Below are positions 35,156 through 48,045 of a stretch of DNA of 64,000 nucleotides, in pieces (the stretch's first letter is position 1; each line of letters opens with the position of its first letter). Below the pieces are notes generated by a model. It saw only the letters and a list, made by a program, of their open reading frames with translations, was not told the DNA's origin and did not search any database. Made by a program: the position numbers and the translations under genes. The stretch lies in the NCBI RefSeq assembly GCF_002994745.2, contig NC_037094.1, positions 2,402,001-2,466,000 on the forward strand, read 5' to 3'. This stretch comes from Rosa chinensis. Taxonomy: Eukaryota > Streptophyta > Magnoliopsida > Rosales > Rosaceae.

Positions 35156-36310
35156 GTATGAAGAAAGGCGGGCCGGTATATTATGTGATGTTGTCGCTGC
35201 TCCTCTCTAGGGGGCATATGCTTGTAAATGAATGAGATAACTTTCGAACTCGATTTTGGTACTTGGTAGTCACTGCACCTGCTAGCTTTGCATGGTGTTT
35301 ATTTGACAATGAATCAAAACTTGCTCAAATTGTTACGCATCTATCACTCATGCTGTTATTTTCATCGTTGGGATGATTAGGCGTGCTTCAAAAAGTTCGT
35401 AGTACATTCTCACTCTCTTCTTTAAAGACCAGCAATGCTAATTGCACTTTTCAAACCCGAGAAACAAAGTTTATGGCACAACCGACAGTGACACCAACCA
35501 AACAACCATTCATTTTTAGGAAGTTGGCTAGTGTTTGGCAATGCTCACTATCAATGGTATTATTAAGACGATACATACACACATGTTTTTTTTGTAAATT
35601 AGATATGAAATAAATTATGTCATTAGTTTACTACTTTATTTTTTGTGTAACATTTTGGCTGGTTAGTTTTCTCTTATTGTTCATATATACACAACATAAA
35701 GAATGGTGGATTTCCATATCTTTTTCTAAAGAAGAAGAAAAAGTAACCTAGCAAAAACATCATAAGGACTTGTAAAAAATCTAAACAAATGCTAGTAAAT
35801 CAATCCATTAAAATCAATCAAAGTCTATATAGAATTTAAACAATCCGTGGATTACATAAATCCATGGAAAACTCACACAAATTAAAATCTGAATTGAATA
35901 CACCTATGTCTCTACCTCCTCCTAAAATTGCATCAAACCCTACCCTCATTCCTCAATAATAACATTCTGTAAGTTAGGTTTATACCAAATGCTAAAATAG
36001 ACTTTTTGCCAAAGCCTAGCTTGTCGCTATGTTTTCATTGACATATATTGTTTGTATGTATTAATGCCCCAAAGTCTTTGTACCTTGACAATGCGCCCTA
36101 GCGTTGTTCGTATTGGAATGAAAGATTGTTTGATTACTTAAGCAAATTAACTACACTAAATGTTTTAGTTGATTTTCAAACGGATTGTACCCGGCCGGCC
36201 AAATCTATCTGGGGTTCGTTCTTAACCAATTAATTTGAGTCAAAGATGCATACGTAACATGGAAAATGCATCCTAGCCTACCTCTATTATTATCTATCGG
36301 CTAACCGAAT

Positions 36311-36421
36311 CATTAAGGCGCCGTGCAATGACCTCTTCGATCAATTAGCCATACATAATCACGAGCTGCGCCTTAAGATATTAGATATAGTTCAAGAGGT
36401 CATTGCACGACTTCTTAACGA
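36311..36421. other. pre-miRNA-like hairpin
   Basis: The arm CGTGCAATGACCTCTT (36322-36337) pairs perfectly with 36394-36409, and pairing continues outward with few mismatches (atcattaag against cttaacgat). The loop is about 56 bases, with an internal gcgcc/ggcgc alternative. Size and pairing resemble a young MIR locus or an inverted-duplication relic. No known miRNA recognised. Confidence 0.4.
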
Positions 36422-39400
36422 TTATGGCAGAATCGCTGAATGATCTCCATTTTCCAAGATGAGTCAATCACCGGTGATGCAAACTACCTGCACACAGTGA
36501 TGGAGCAAAATGAAATTTAATCTTGTATCATGAAGTTAAGTACGCGTACGTGTTGGGCATTGGCGATCATTGATCCTTTAATCACGTTCTTGTTTATAGT
36601 TTAGTATGTTGAAGATCTATCTTAAGGTTGCTTAATTGGTATATATGAGAGTTTAGTCAACTACAAGATCAACATACAAATATTTTTACGTAAATAATTG
36701 GTTAAGATAGAACTAGAACTTTTAATAATAGAGCCTCATATATTATTTTTCTTCCTTCCCCTGACATTATATTAAGATAATACCTACATAATTTAGAATT
36801 TGCATGTGTATTCCCACTCCATCTCCATCACTCAGAAATATGCTAATTAATTGGTAAATATGAAACAGATGGGTTTATAAACTGAAATAACCCAAGTTCC
36901 GAGTCAATGTCATAAGTAATGGTTGCGTCTAAGTTATAGTTTGAATCCAACTATATGAACACCGTTTGACTTGAAGATAAAAACGGTGTGGCAACAATTG
37001 TGAATTTCTTCTTCTTTGCTTTAATTTAAACCTCGAGCGAGTGAGGAGATTTATTCAATGAAGAAAGAAAAAAATGCCGGGTGACCTTCAATTAATCCGC
37101 AACAAAAGAAAATCAGAAAAAGAAAACAGCTAAAGAAAGGCAACAAAATCGATCCAAGACTCTTAACCAACACAGCTAGTTAACAAAAATAGTTGGGCAT
37201 ACTCAATAATAAATTCTTGCAAAAAGAAGAAACAAAAGACAAAATAAAATCTCATTAGAGATAACTCATAGCAGACGTGTTATGATTCGCTAGAGCATCT
37301 GCCACTTAATTATCCCCACAAAAAAATATAAGAAGGTTTAAGATGCATTTGAGAAATATGGTGCACACTATTTGGCTCAACTCAATTGTAACCCTAATAT
37401 CCTTACATAATTATTAATAATTGTCGACTGTTGATTTAGGTGAAACTCAAGATATGATGTATGTATGTTTTCAGTGGAGATGTATTTTGGCTTTTGTCAA
37501 ATTTAAATTTGACATATGACATGGCAAAATTAATTTGTTGTTTTACATTTGACATTTGGGTAATCTTAGCTCTAACCAATATGTCAAAAAATTTGTACAG
37601 AAATGTTTTCTTTTTCTCTGTAAACAGTGAATTGACACTGAAAAATAGAGGGGTCAAATTTGACATATGAAAGGGATGTCTTTTGCCATGTGATTGATAT
37701 ATAATCCATCAAAAATAGCTATGTGGCAAAAGACACTAAAGGCCTCATGATATTGTTTGGTAAATAAACCCTAGCTCGTTGCGTTGATGGACCAGCTTTT
37801 AACTAATCATATGCATGTATGAACAATTCCAATTTCCAAGCCCCAAATTTAAGATTACTTTCACAAATACCCGGTTTCACATGTACACTTAAGTATCCCC
37901 ACGAAAAAAAAAATGATAAATTTTAAGCTGGATTTGAGAAATATGGAGCAAGACAGCAAGTAGCTAGTTATCACACGTAAGCTGAAGCTGTCAACTAAAG
38001 AAGAAGAAAGATAATTGAGCACCAATTTATAATCTACCAACAACAATCAATTGTGAAAAAGATTGTCACATAAAGTTCAATGTCAATTTTAGTTTAGATC
38101 AATGAAACCAGCAGCCTTGCATGCAAGGGTGGATTTAGGGGGGGTCAAGTCTAGACAGCTTCCTCACCTCGAAACTTAAGATAAGTTATGGAAGTCTCTT
38201 TGGTCGTAGGGTTCAGTAGAATTCTTGTTTGAAGGTGAGGGCAAGAGGGTTGGGGACAAAACCCTGCATGTCCTTTCTCTGTCTCTTCTCTCCAATAAAT
38301 TAAGACGCCGTCTGATAGTTTGAAATCTTTAATTAGGGCTAAGAGTCATAACTAGGTTTAAATACAATTAAATATAAACAACACTAGCCTTATGGGTGTG
38401 GAGAAGTGGGTGGTCACCCTAGAAGTAGGTAATTAGTTTCTGAAAAATAATAAACTTTTTTATTAATTATTTATTTAAGTTTTCACTTTTTTATATCTGA
38501 CAATTAGAAAGATATATAAAGTTATTTAATATTTTAGGGGTATAAAAGTAAACAAAATTCAGTTATGGTGAGCAAGCCCTAAAATATCTGTCAAAGATAT
38601 AACATAGCACGTACTCGTGCCATCAGCATCACTATTATAATGTATGTCTAGAGAATTGTGTATTTCTTTAAATAATTTTTGTATAAACTTTTTTCTTTTT
38701 AAGATAACATAATATTTATACTTTTATAAACTACAAACTATACTTCTCTCCTCGCCCCTTGATAATTTTTCTTTTTGCTTTTCATATTTTTGCTTTATTA
38801 AGTGCTATCTATTTGTGCTCCAATTTTCTTTGAAAGCCAATTGAAAAGAAGTCTATTAATAATCTTGCCTTACCTGAGAGAGATTTTTGGATTCACCACT
38901 GCTCGCTTGAAACTCTAAAATACAAAGCATACAAAATTTTGTTTTTATTTATACTATTATTAAGAGAAGAGAGCTTGCTTTTCATAAATGATTTTTTTTT
39001 TTGCGATCATAGCCCTGTAATATTAATAAAATTTAACACTAAATTAATTATCAAGGACGACAACATCAATACATAAAATAGAAGATAAATAAAATATAAA
39101 ATAAAAAGAAATCACATGGCTATAAACATGGCAGAAATAAACTTCCCACTGCTTTCCCATTGAGAAAAAACTTCCCACTATTTCATATTTCCCTAAACCT
39201 GCTAGTTTAATTTTAAATGTTGGCTGGAAGTTTTCAATCTAAATGACACTAAATATATATGTCAAACACTCGTGGTATCTAATTTATAGAGTTATTATAG
39301 TCTATACTCTATAGTTATTTTCGTAATTAGCTTATGGATCGGGTTTCGTAGTTTGACATAATCGTATTTCTATAAACTATAGTATAGACGACCACGTTGA

Positions 39401-39503
39401 GCTTAACGTCTCATGATTTCGATTCTTTAAATGCAGTTATATTATACCAAAATTAAAAAAGATCAGCCATAACCACCGGCGGTGCAAGATGCCACTGCTC
39501 GCC

Positions 39504-39510
39504 TATAAAA
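39504..39510 (+). promoter_or_regulatory. TATA box of SDR gene 1
   Basis: TATAAAA within gcctataaaaggc, 90 bp before the ATG at 39600, a fitting distance for a plant gene with a leader of about 60 bases. Confidence 0.7.
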
Positions 39511-39599
39511 GGCAACAGCTAGGCTTCCTTAATTCACACATTGCACAGAATCTGGTCATATCAAACCTGCTGAGATATCCCTATTAACTTCTCGGGAAA

Positions 39600-40388
39600 A
39601 TGGCAGAACTGACGCTCAAGAAGAAGCTTCAAGACAAGGTGGCAATAGTCACCGGTGGCGCTAGCGGCATAGGTGAAGCCACTGCGCGGCTCTTTTCTTT
39701 GCATGGTGCGCGCGCAGTGGTGATCGCCGACGTCCAGGACGATAAGGGCCAGGACGTAGCGGCTTCCATCGGCGCTCACTGCAGCTACATCCACTGCGAC
39801 GTGAGCAACGAGGACCAGGTCAAGAGCCTGGTCGAGTCAACCGTCCAGACGCACGGCTGCCTGGACATCATGTTCAGCAACGCCGGAATAATCAGCAAAT
39901 CCAAGCAGGAGGTTCTGGACCTTGACTTGTCCAACTACGACAAGCTGATGGCGGTCAACGTACGCGGGACGGCGGCGTGTGTGAAGCACGCAGCCAAGGC
40001 CATGGTGGAAGGCGGAGTGAGGGGGAGCGTGATATGCACGGCGAGCGTTGGAGCGACCAATGGGACGGAGATTTTCACCGACTACACCATGTCAAAGCAC
40101 GCCATTTTGGGGCTGGTGAGATGCGCTAGTATGCAGCTCGTGCCGCACCGGATACGAGTGAACTGCGTGTCGCCAGGGCCAACGATGACGCCGATCATGA
40201 ATTCTTCTACTTTTCAGTTTGAGAGTCAGGAAGAGATAGATAAGCTGCAGTCGACACTAGGGTTGAAAGGAGGCAAGGACTTGATGACGCCGGAGCATGT
40301 GGCCAGCGCCGTCGTTTATTTAGCTTCCGAGGACTCTCCGTTTGTGAGTGGCCATAATTTGGTCCTCGACGGTGGATTCAAAACTTGA
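39600..40388 (+). CDS. short-chain dehydrogenase/reductase, SDR110C type (copy 1)
   Basis: A single uninterrupted frame of 262 residues, the normal size of a classical plant SDR. TGGASGIG (18-25) binds the dinucleotide, Asp44 after strand beta-2 predicts NAD(H), NAG is at 94-96, and the catalytic tetrad is Asn120, Ser149, Tyr162 and Lys166. SPGP follows at 191-194. The family (SDR110C, tropinone reductase-like to secoisolariciresinol, isopiperitenol and momilactone-synthase-like enzymes) oxidises secondary alcohols of terpenoids, phenolics or hormones; substrate cannot be told. It belongs to a local cluster with 48077-48662 and 50975-51742. The ATG chosen is the first in frame and has the usual short N-terminus. 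Codons are GC-rich compared with the flanks. Confidence 0.92.
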   Translation: MAELTLKKKLQDKVAIVTGGASGIGEATARLFSLHGARAVVIADVQDDKGQDVAASIGAHCSYIHCDVSNEDQVKSLVESTVQTHGCLDIMFSNAGIISKSKQEVLDLDLSNYDKLMAVNVRGTAACVKHAAKAMVEGGVRGSVICTASVGATNGTEIFTDYTMSKHAILGLVRCASMQLVPHRIRVNCVSPGPTMTPIMNSSTFQFESQEEIDKLQSTLGLKGGKDLMTPEHVASAVVYLASEDSPFVSGHNLVLDGGFKT

Positions 40389-41349
40389 GATAAATTGCCG
40401 GAAGTATTCATCACTAAATAACTACATGCATATTCATGCACGTTCAAAAATAAAGCTTGTTTGGATTGTTTGTTTTTCGTACGTTATGAAATTAATTGAA
40501 AAAACAGCCAAATTTTCTTCTTTTCTGTTGTTTCATTCCGTTAATGGTTCTCTCCAGCGCTTTGGTCTTGGGTTTGATTTGTCTTGTTTCATTAGACTGG
40601 TTCTTCATAGATTTTTTTTATAGTTTGTTGTGTACCTAGTCTTCATGACCAAAGGGTATTCTCATATTGCATACATAGTCTTACCAACATTTATTAATTT
40701 TCTGTGCTTCTGTTTGTTTTCTTCTGATAATGGCGTGTCAGTCTTTTCTTGGTGAATCCAATTGTGGTCGATCTATTTCCGATCATCTACTCCACAATTG
40801 GATCACTCTGATGGCGGTGTATTCCTCTTCGTAATCCGTTGTTTTAATTTCCCACGTAAATGGAGTCAAGTTAGTAGGTGAATTGCGTGCACTTATGTTT
40901 TACGTTCTGTACGTTTTCCGAACTTAACATCAGTTTAGTCAAATTCTAAAATATATACACACACACATACCGTACACAAAAAATTTCAGTTAAATATTTC
41001 GACCCCACAATTAAGAATTGTTTTTGAAAAGAAAAAAAATTAAAATCTATGCAACCACAACTGCAACAATTCTCTGTGTCTCTCAAATCAAGTTTGTGTT
41101 TCTTTCTGGCAGAGACTGAGAAAGCCTTGATCTAGTCTCTTGTATATCTCAAGTCATACAGGAAACAGGCAAACAGAAAAAGAAAGAGACTAGGATAGTT
41201 AAGAATTACTTCAACGGTACCCTTACTTCAATCTTCAATGGAGTATGATCGTATGGTGCGGTGAGATCGACGAAAGCATATGATGATTTGAGAAGAATGG
41301 AGGTCTGGCTGCAACTTAACTATGATGGTTTATTTTTAATTTTTTTATA
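40389..41349. other. SDR copy 1 downstream flank, no gene seen
   Basis: AT-rich flank ending at the 9-bp duplication of the Mutator-like element (41341-41349). No coding evidence; likely contains the 3' UTR and polyadenylation region. Confidence 0.4.
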
Positions 41350-41587
41350 GAGTTAATTACTGGTTACTCCATATACTTATAGGGTTTCGTCGTTTCAGTC
41401 TCTGACCTTCAAATTTCACCTAAAAAGTTCCTGAACTCTCAATTTCCTCTCATTTCGTCCCTGCAGTCAAACTCCGTCCAAATTAACCGTTAAATTGCTG
41501 ACTTAGCATCCATTTCACTCCAAAATGTCTATTTTACCCTCAATCACCTTTTTCCTTTTTTACCTCGTCTTCTTCCAGGCTCTCTCT

Positions 41588-41621
<34 letters not shown>

Positions 41622-42908
41622 CTAAACTAATGTTAACGACCTCCCATGTGGGTAGTCCTCGGCGGCGGCGGCGCGACTCTGTTTTGGTGGATCTGAAGTG
41701 CTTCTGAAGTACTTGGTTCCATTCCAATCAGTACAACAGTACATCAACTATGCTTCTCAAAATCATAACAACTCAATTTCTCAATTCTGCATGTTATAAC
41801 TAGTTATTATCCAAGATTGAAACCAAGTCCAATTCCTCAATCTCATAACACAAATTACAGTAAGCATCAACATGAACAACCAGAATTTCAAACACTTTCA
41901 TGATCCTCAAAATTTCCAAACATAACCCAACTGACCTTAATACTAAATGAAAGCCAAGCAGTACTTTAATTTACCTTCGATTTGAAACACAAACTCCGAG
42001 CAGAAGCATCCTAACCAGAAATCAAAAACTCAGCTACTCTTCCACTGCCCAAATTGTGAGATTAACTGGACCAAGCACCGATTAGTGTTCGAGGACGAGA
42101 ACCATCATAAAAAACAAAGCCCAGGTGTTCCAGAATTCGCCGCCGTGCACGGCAACGCCAACGAGGCCGAAGACACCCAAAACATCAGTCCATCAAACCC
42201 AACCAAAATTGAAAACTAATTATACACAGATGCAGAAATCTTCGAGAGGATTTCGTTTCGTACCTCAGACAATCCAGATGGTGGCCGGAGTCGCTGGAAA
42301 ATCAGAAATTGCCGGAAGAGCTTCACACCTTCTGAGCTTCGAATCTCCCTTCATGAACTGTGCATGGATGATCCATCACCATAGGCACGTCGGCAATGAC
42401 GAGAAGAGAAGAATGCCGGTGGTCCGGCTTGGAGAGGTGGCCGGACGGAGGAACTTTGTTCGGGTCGTGGCTTCGGGTCGTCGACAGGCAGAAACGGGTC
42501 GAGAGCTCTGATCGTTTCTGGAATGGGTAGTCCGCCGCGGCGGGAATGCGTCGGGATTGGTTTTAAGGCAGGACAGCACTAAGAGTTCTCGGGAGAGACA
42601 ATCGTCGGCGGGTCGAGCTTTCGAGTCAGGTTGTTGTTGTTGTTGCAGCGTCCGGGTTTGATGGTTGGCTGTTGATGGGGGTGAGCTTTGAGAGAAGCAG
42701 TAGTAGATGTGGTTGTTGCCATGAAATTGAATAAATTAAGGCAAGAAAAACATAGTGAAATCCAGCAATGTTTGTTAGACATGTTCATCTCCAAAGAAGA
42801 AGAGATAGAGAGAGAAAGAGAGAGCTGGGTTTGGGTTTGCTTTTAGAAGAAGAAGATGGAGATAAATAGAGAAGGAAAGACAGCCTGGAGGAAGAAGAGG
42901 AGGTAAAA

Positions 42909-42994
<86 letters not shown>

Positions 42995-43190
42995 AATTGA
43001 GGGTAAAATAGACATTTTGAAGTGAAATGGATGCCACGTCAGCAATTTAACGGTTAATTTGAACGGAGCTTGACGGCAGGGACTAATTGTTAAGAAATTG
43101 AGAGTTTGAGGAGTGTTTATGTGAGATTCGAACGTCAGGGACTGAAACGACGAAACCCTATAAGTATAGGGAGTAACCAGTAATTAACTC
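41350..43190. mobile_element. Mutator-like element, probable Pack-MULE
   Basis: 1841 bp with roughly 200-bp terminal inverted repeats, both starting GAGTTAATTACTGGTTACTC and ending near a tattttaccctcaat phrase, about 88% alike by eye. The perfect 9-bp duplication ttttttata (41341-41349 and 43191-43199) is the Mutator hallmark. CT/GA microsatellites lie just inside each repeat (41585-41616, and 42911-42991 with about 40 GA units). The 1.3-kb interior looks like a captured gene piece on the minus strand (GC-rich frames between 42125 and 42794) but no protein family was recognised, and no transposase. Confidence 0.88.
42911..42991. repeat. (GA)n microsatellite
   Basis: About 40 uninterrupted GA units inside the Mutator-like element. 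The Ser-Leu frames on the minus strand are artefacts. Confidence 0.97.
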
Positions 43191-43235
43191 TTTTTTATAT
43201 ATCTTTCTTTAATTATTATTATTATTATTTTGAAT

Positions 43236-43920
43236 AAAGGGCTGGTGCAGCTGCCCTCAAGCCTTGATTAATGAAACTGTCGAATACAAGGAGGGACATT
43301 GAGCCTAAACCCCTTATTACAATAAGCACCTAGAAAACGTCCTGAAATACTAACAGGAGTCTCTACCAAACAACTGTATTCAACAAGGCACCAACTAGCA
43401 AAGAGCGCTTTACTGGCGACTCTATTTGCTTTGAAAAAGTGGTGACATAACGGAAAAATAACTCGATATGTAACACGATTACAACATAGCATAATGACCA
43501 TACACACAACTTTCCTACTATGTTGCCGCCGGAGGATAAATCCGACGACACTAAGTTTCACCCTGCCACTAGGCGGTAGAGACCATTTGGTGAAGTAAGG
43601 AACTCGCTGCCTACCTAGAGCAGACAAGGCACTTAGAGTGCATACACAGGCACAAGGACCGACTAGCCCTACACGACAAGTCTAGGAAATTATTGCTCGC
43701 AATAAGCGCATCCAAACTAGAAAACATAAATAGATAAAAACTGTAAATAAATAAGCAGCCAAGATAGGGCCCAAAAATTGAGCCCTAACCCAAGCACAAG
43801 CCTAGACGGGGCCTACTAGAAATGTCCAGGCCCAAGAGACCAAATCAGCAAGGAGCCCAAAACCCTTCTCAGCCCATTTCAACACCTGCATCCACGTCGC
43901 CGCCCAATCATCAAATTTTT
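43236..43920 (-). mobile_element. LINE 3' end (truncated), minus strand
   Basis: The segment gggctggtgcagctgccctc through about 43330 is the reverse complement of a sequence near 57580-57700, which there ends in a poly-A run. Here the tail is represented by ttattattattattttgaataaa on the plus strand, adjoining the Mutator-like element. Coding remnants could not be read, so this is a 5'-truncated or 3' UTR-only copy; the upstream limit is approximate. Confidence 0.6.
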
Positions 43921-44361
43921 TATTATTTTAATTTTAGGGCAGAATTGGAACTTTAAGGCAAAAAAGAAAAATGCAATATGAACTAAGCATGTGGTGGAAG
44001 AGTGGCAATAGCTGCACATGGGCTGATCCACATATTGCTTGAGCTCACCCAAAAATTTGGGGAAATTTTTTTTCTATATAGTGTTATTAAGACGTTATTG
44101 TTTTGAAGTTGAAACCCACCTGAAAATAATTAGAGATTGGTCTCCAGTCTCTTCTCTGTCATTTTCATCACTCATCAACGATTCACCATTCGTTTACTTT
44201 TTCTTCACTCTCGTTTCTACAGTCAGTCAGCCACCGCTTGTTTTCTTCTAGATACTCTCACCTCCTAACCTCCATCGATGACAGCCAAAGTTCCTCCAAT
44301 TTTGGTGGCCCTCTTTTACTTCAACGAACAATTTTGGTCAGTATGATTTTGTTCCCGATTT
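43921..44361. other. no gene seen
   Basis: AT-rich DNA before the retroposon target site. Short open frames here have no recognisable domain. Confidence 0.35.
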
Positions 44362-44378
44362 ATGTTCTTGTTATTCAA

Positions 44379-47300
44379 AACTGCATAGGAGATCAACAAA
44401 AGTGCATGTTAAAGACATCAACCATTTTGTTTCTTTTAGAAAAACCTATGGTTTTCTCTTTGTCCCTCGCAAGAGGGTTCTCTCGACGGCGGCTTGTTGG
44501 CGGTGGTCTTACATCTGCGATAGAGGAGGGGACTTCTCCTTTCTTTCTTCTTTTCCTCGAAAGTGACAGCCGGCTTGCTCGGCGTTCCATTGTGTTTATA
44601 GGTTGTGGTCTCTTGCTCTTGGCTGTTTTTGCGGGATTGGAGATCGGAAGCCCGATTTGGTGTTGGATTGTTTCAAAACCTGTGATCCTCAGATTGGCAG
44701 GATTGGGGAAGGGTTGAAGCGGGGGTCGGTTTGGTTGAAGACGTCCTGCGATAGTAAGCAGCCTGCCATTGGTGACGGGGACTGGTGGGATCCTGATTGG
44801 ATGGATGTTTTTTCTCCATCTGATGGTGGTGACGGATCTTTCGAAGTGTTGGACGGTAGCGGTGCTGGTTTGGTGAATTGGTCATGGCACTCTTCTAGCG
44901 GAGGTGGAGACTGGTCGTGGTATTCTACTCTTGCCGGCAGCAATGATCATGAGTGCTATGACATGTTCTGGCCTGAGTCGACTTGTTTTGGAGGCTGGAG
45001 AGGTGGCTCTAGTTCTGGAAGCAGGTTGGGTGTTGATCATGGCGTTCAAGGTGGCGGCAGCGGTGATCAAGATGGCGGCGGCGGCAAAGGCGCCCAAGTT
45101 GGCTGTAATTTTTCTAGGGTTTGTGTTGAATGGTTGTCTAGGGCCTGGATCTGGGCTTGTGATGCGCTTCTAGCAAGCGCATAATTTAACCCTGAAATGT
45201 CGTTAGTAATATAAGTAAGTAGGGATCGTTCTATTCCGGGGATTGAGGGTACACATGTAATTGTGAAACAAATAAATAAAAGTATTATTTACAAAAATAA
45301 AATAAAGAATAAATATATACAAGTGAACAAAAATAAGGGGGGGGGGTTTAAGAATTATAGAATTGAAAATTAAAATAAATAAAATAAAGAAAATATAAAA
45401 ACACATGTACAAGAATGAAACATAAGAAACAAAGATCAAAACCAATTCCATATGAATGAAATCCAATTACAATTCCTATAGTTGATTATCTAATGTCATG
45501 AGAAATAAGTTGACCATGTGAAACGTTAATAAACAAACGATTTCCCATATTTTACTTTCCTTGAATAATTGATCTAAGTGAAAGCACCTAAATCAATCCT
45601 ATTGAACATGCAATCATAGTCTAGAAAACTAGCTAATCAAGAACACATTCAATGCATGAAGAACAAAGAAAGGATGTCAACCAAAGTGCACAACCTAGTA
45701 TGAAAAAGTTCATCTATTTGCAATCCTCCTTAATTGATTTCGACTTTTGTCCAAAGCCTTTACTACTTATGAAATAGGTTCACAAAACTATTAGGTGAAT
45801 TGTTTACCTAATTCTAGCACCAATTACATGCATATATCCCAAGTTGGCCACCAAAGAACACATACATATAAAAGTTTTCTATAAACCAAAATCAATTAAG
45901 CAATCTCACATAAGCAACATAGAAATCAACACAAAGAAATTACAACTTTATTTCAAAACATATAAACGGGCTTTAAACTGTGCCCTTAACATTATTTGTT
46001 AACTAGAATTCATAGTCTTACAAAATCAAACAAAGAAAACAAGAGAAATGATATAATACACCTTGAAAGATGAATGATAAAGCCTTGAGACGAAGAACTT
46101 GAAAATCCTTGAAAGCAAGCAATCTTCAAGGGATGACACAAGGGTGGATGGCGGTTAGGAAATTGATGTATTGCATGGCTTCTCTTTCTCTTGGCTTGAA
46201 AATGAAGAACAAGAAAACTAGAGAATGAAAAAGAAATATGGAGAGGAAATGGAGAGATAAAGAAGATGAAATGGATGAAAGAATTCTTTGTGTCTTTGTT
46301 TTTGCCTCTATTTATAGGCTTCCAAGCAACACTATTTGGCCTTTAAACAAATCATAATGGGTTAGGTTTGAGCACTTAAACACTTAGTGGATTTGTTAGG
46401 TGAGAGCACTTAAACACTTAGTGGATTTGTTAGGTGAGAGCACTTTCTCTTCCTTTATTCCTTTAATTTTTATCTCCACTAAGAACTCAGATTTAGCCTT
46501 TGACTTCTTCATATGAAATTATCCACCATGAGTGTAGATTACTGTGGTAAAATTTCAGAATCTATTGCCATGTGGTTGGGCCGGAAATGCTGCTGGACCT
46601 CTTACAGGTCCAGTTTTCAAGTTTTGCTTCTGCAGAAAATTGGACTGATTGTTTGAAGGCCTTCCACTTCTATCTGGATCTTGCACTCTTCATATGAAAT
46701 GTTCCTTTGGGTCTCTAGAATGGATCTGGAAGGTTTCAGCTCATTTGAAGTTAATTTGATCAGGCGGCCGCTCCTTCTTCTTTGCTTGGCTTGGTTTCTC
46801 CTCGCCGGAGTAGGAATATGTGTAAAATTGATCTTTTAGTACATTTCACCTTCATCTACTCCAATGTACCTTCATCTTTGCTCCCCTTGGCGTTCGCAAG
46901 CTCCTCTTTCCATTTATGAGTTCATTTCCACTTTTTAGCTCGGAGGTCCTGAAAATAGAAACTAATAAGAAAAATAGAAACTTTCCTAAACTGAAAATGG
47001 AAACTTACTAAAAATGATAAATAGAAACTACAAAAATATAAACTTTCTACAAATAGGAACTTTCCCAATCAAAGAATGGAAACTTTCCAAAACAGGGATT
47101 TTCTAAGGAAATAGCGCAGAAAAATGTAGGGAAAAGCAGTTAAAACGTCGCATTAAGATGCTCCTATCAGCTTGGTTATGAGTCCTTGTTTGGGTTTCCT
47201 ATTCCTGGGCTTAGTGCGCCTATTGGGATTGTTTAATTTTGGAAGGGATGGAAGGTGACTTGTCATCTTCCATTCCTAGCATTTAGTTTCTTTAATAGGT

Positions 47301-47559
47301 TGCAAAGTTCACATTCTCGGAGGGTTCATTTTATTATTTGTTTCAGAGATTGTTGATCTTTGTTTGAAATAAAGGTGCGTTATCTTCCTTGAAAGGTGGT
47401 TGTACTCAGGGTGGCCCGGGGTTTGTTCTTGTCATAGAATAGATGTTTAGAGTTCCCTAAGGAACTATTCTTTATGTCGACCCAATTATAAAGGTGTTTC
47501 ATTTTTGTACTGTTTGCTGAATCTATATAATGGGTTGACATTTTGTTATAAAAAAACAA
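44379..47559 (+). mobile_element. retroposon with 17-bp duplication, split by a solo LTR
   Basis: The 17-bp duplication atgttcttgttattcaa flanks the element (44362-44378 and 47560-47576), and the 3' end is A-rich (ttgttataaaaaaacaa), signs of LINE-type insertion. Removing the nested solo LTR (45160-47169) and its duplication leaves about 1.17 kb: a GC-rich 5' part with glycine/tryptophan-rich frames (longest about 44603-45184, running into the LTR) and an AT-rich 3' part. No endonuclease or RT. It resembles the 1.4-kb retroposon at 23166 in size and layout, though I saw no clear sequence identity. Confidence 0.75.
45160..47169. mobile_element. solo LTR, second copy of the 14169-16356 family
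   Basis: 2010 bp, TGATGCGCTTC...GCTCCTATCA, with the 5-bp duplication gcttg (45155-45159 and 47170-47174). Homologous to 14169-16356 with many differences and indels, so the two insertions are old relative to each other. A 40-bp direct repeat (agcacttaaacacttagtgg twice) lies at 46370-46440. Confidence 0.88.
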
Positions 47560-47576
47560 ATGTTCTTGTTATTCAA

Positions 47577-48009
47577 TATCTTGTTGTTTGCCTGGACGTG
47601 TTTTTTTTTTTAAAAATCTGTTCTTGTTATTCACCTAAATTCTATGAAACACTAGGTAAAGCTTGGACGTGTGGTTTTTGAAACAATTGTAAAGTCCAAA
47701 TCACATCCCTCTCTCATTATTATTATATCTGATTTACTTTTGTTAGGTATACAAATTAACTCTTTTTATATTTTCAATGCATGCAAGAAGATGAAGACTG
47801 TTTCATTTACAAAGATACAACATAATACTTCTTACACTTATACATAGTTGTATCCGAAAAATAAAATTTGCTCAAAAGAAAAGATATTTGAATATGTAAA
47901 CCACATGCCTAGTACTATTTGATCTAGTGGCGTAGTCTCTCCTTCGTAAGTGGGAGGTTGTGAGTTCGACTCACGAATGACTAGTTGTAACATTTGAGTT
48001 GTTTATTTG

Positions 48010-48045
<36 letters not shown>

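Larger units (their letters stand above)
35156..39599. other. intergenic region, no gene seen
   Basis: About 4.4 kb of AT-rich DNA between the kinase and the first SDR. It contains the kinase 3' flank, the hairpin at 36311-36421, an 18-bp palindrome (gtcaaatttaaatttgac, about 37497-37514), a diverged direct repeat (ccccac...tttgagaaatatgg at 37314-37362 and 37897-37947), and the SDR promoter. No coding frame with a recognisable domain. Confidence 0.5.

Noticed and set aside
36990..37680. Possible small gene or MITE around the gtcaaatttaaatttgac palindrome
   Set aside because: No clear inverted termini or target duplication, and frames on both strands mirror the palindrome.
42125..42511. 128-codon plus-strand frame as a gene
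   Set aside because: It is inside a Mutator-like element and equally open on the other strand because of GC-rich composition; no domain.
42775..43045. Ser-Leu repeat frames on the minus strand
   Set aside because: Products of the (GA)n microsatellite in the Mutator-like element.
44603..45184. 193-codon Gly/Trp/Ser-rich frame
   Set aside because: It lies in the retroposon and its end runs into the inserted LTR, so it was never a stable gene in this form; no family recognised.
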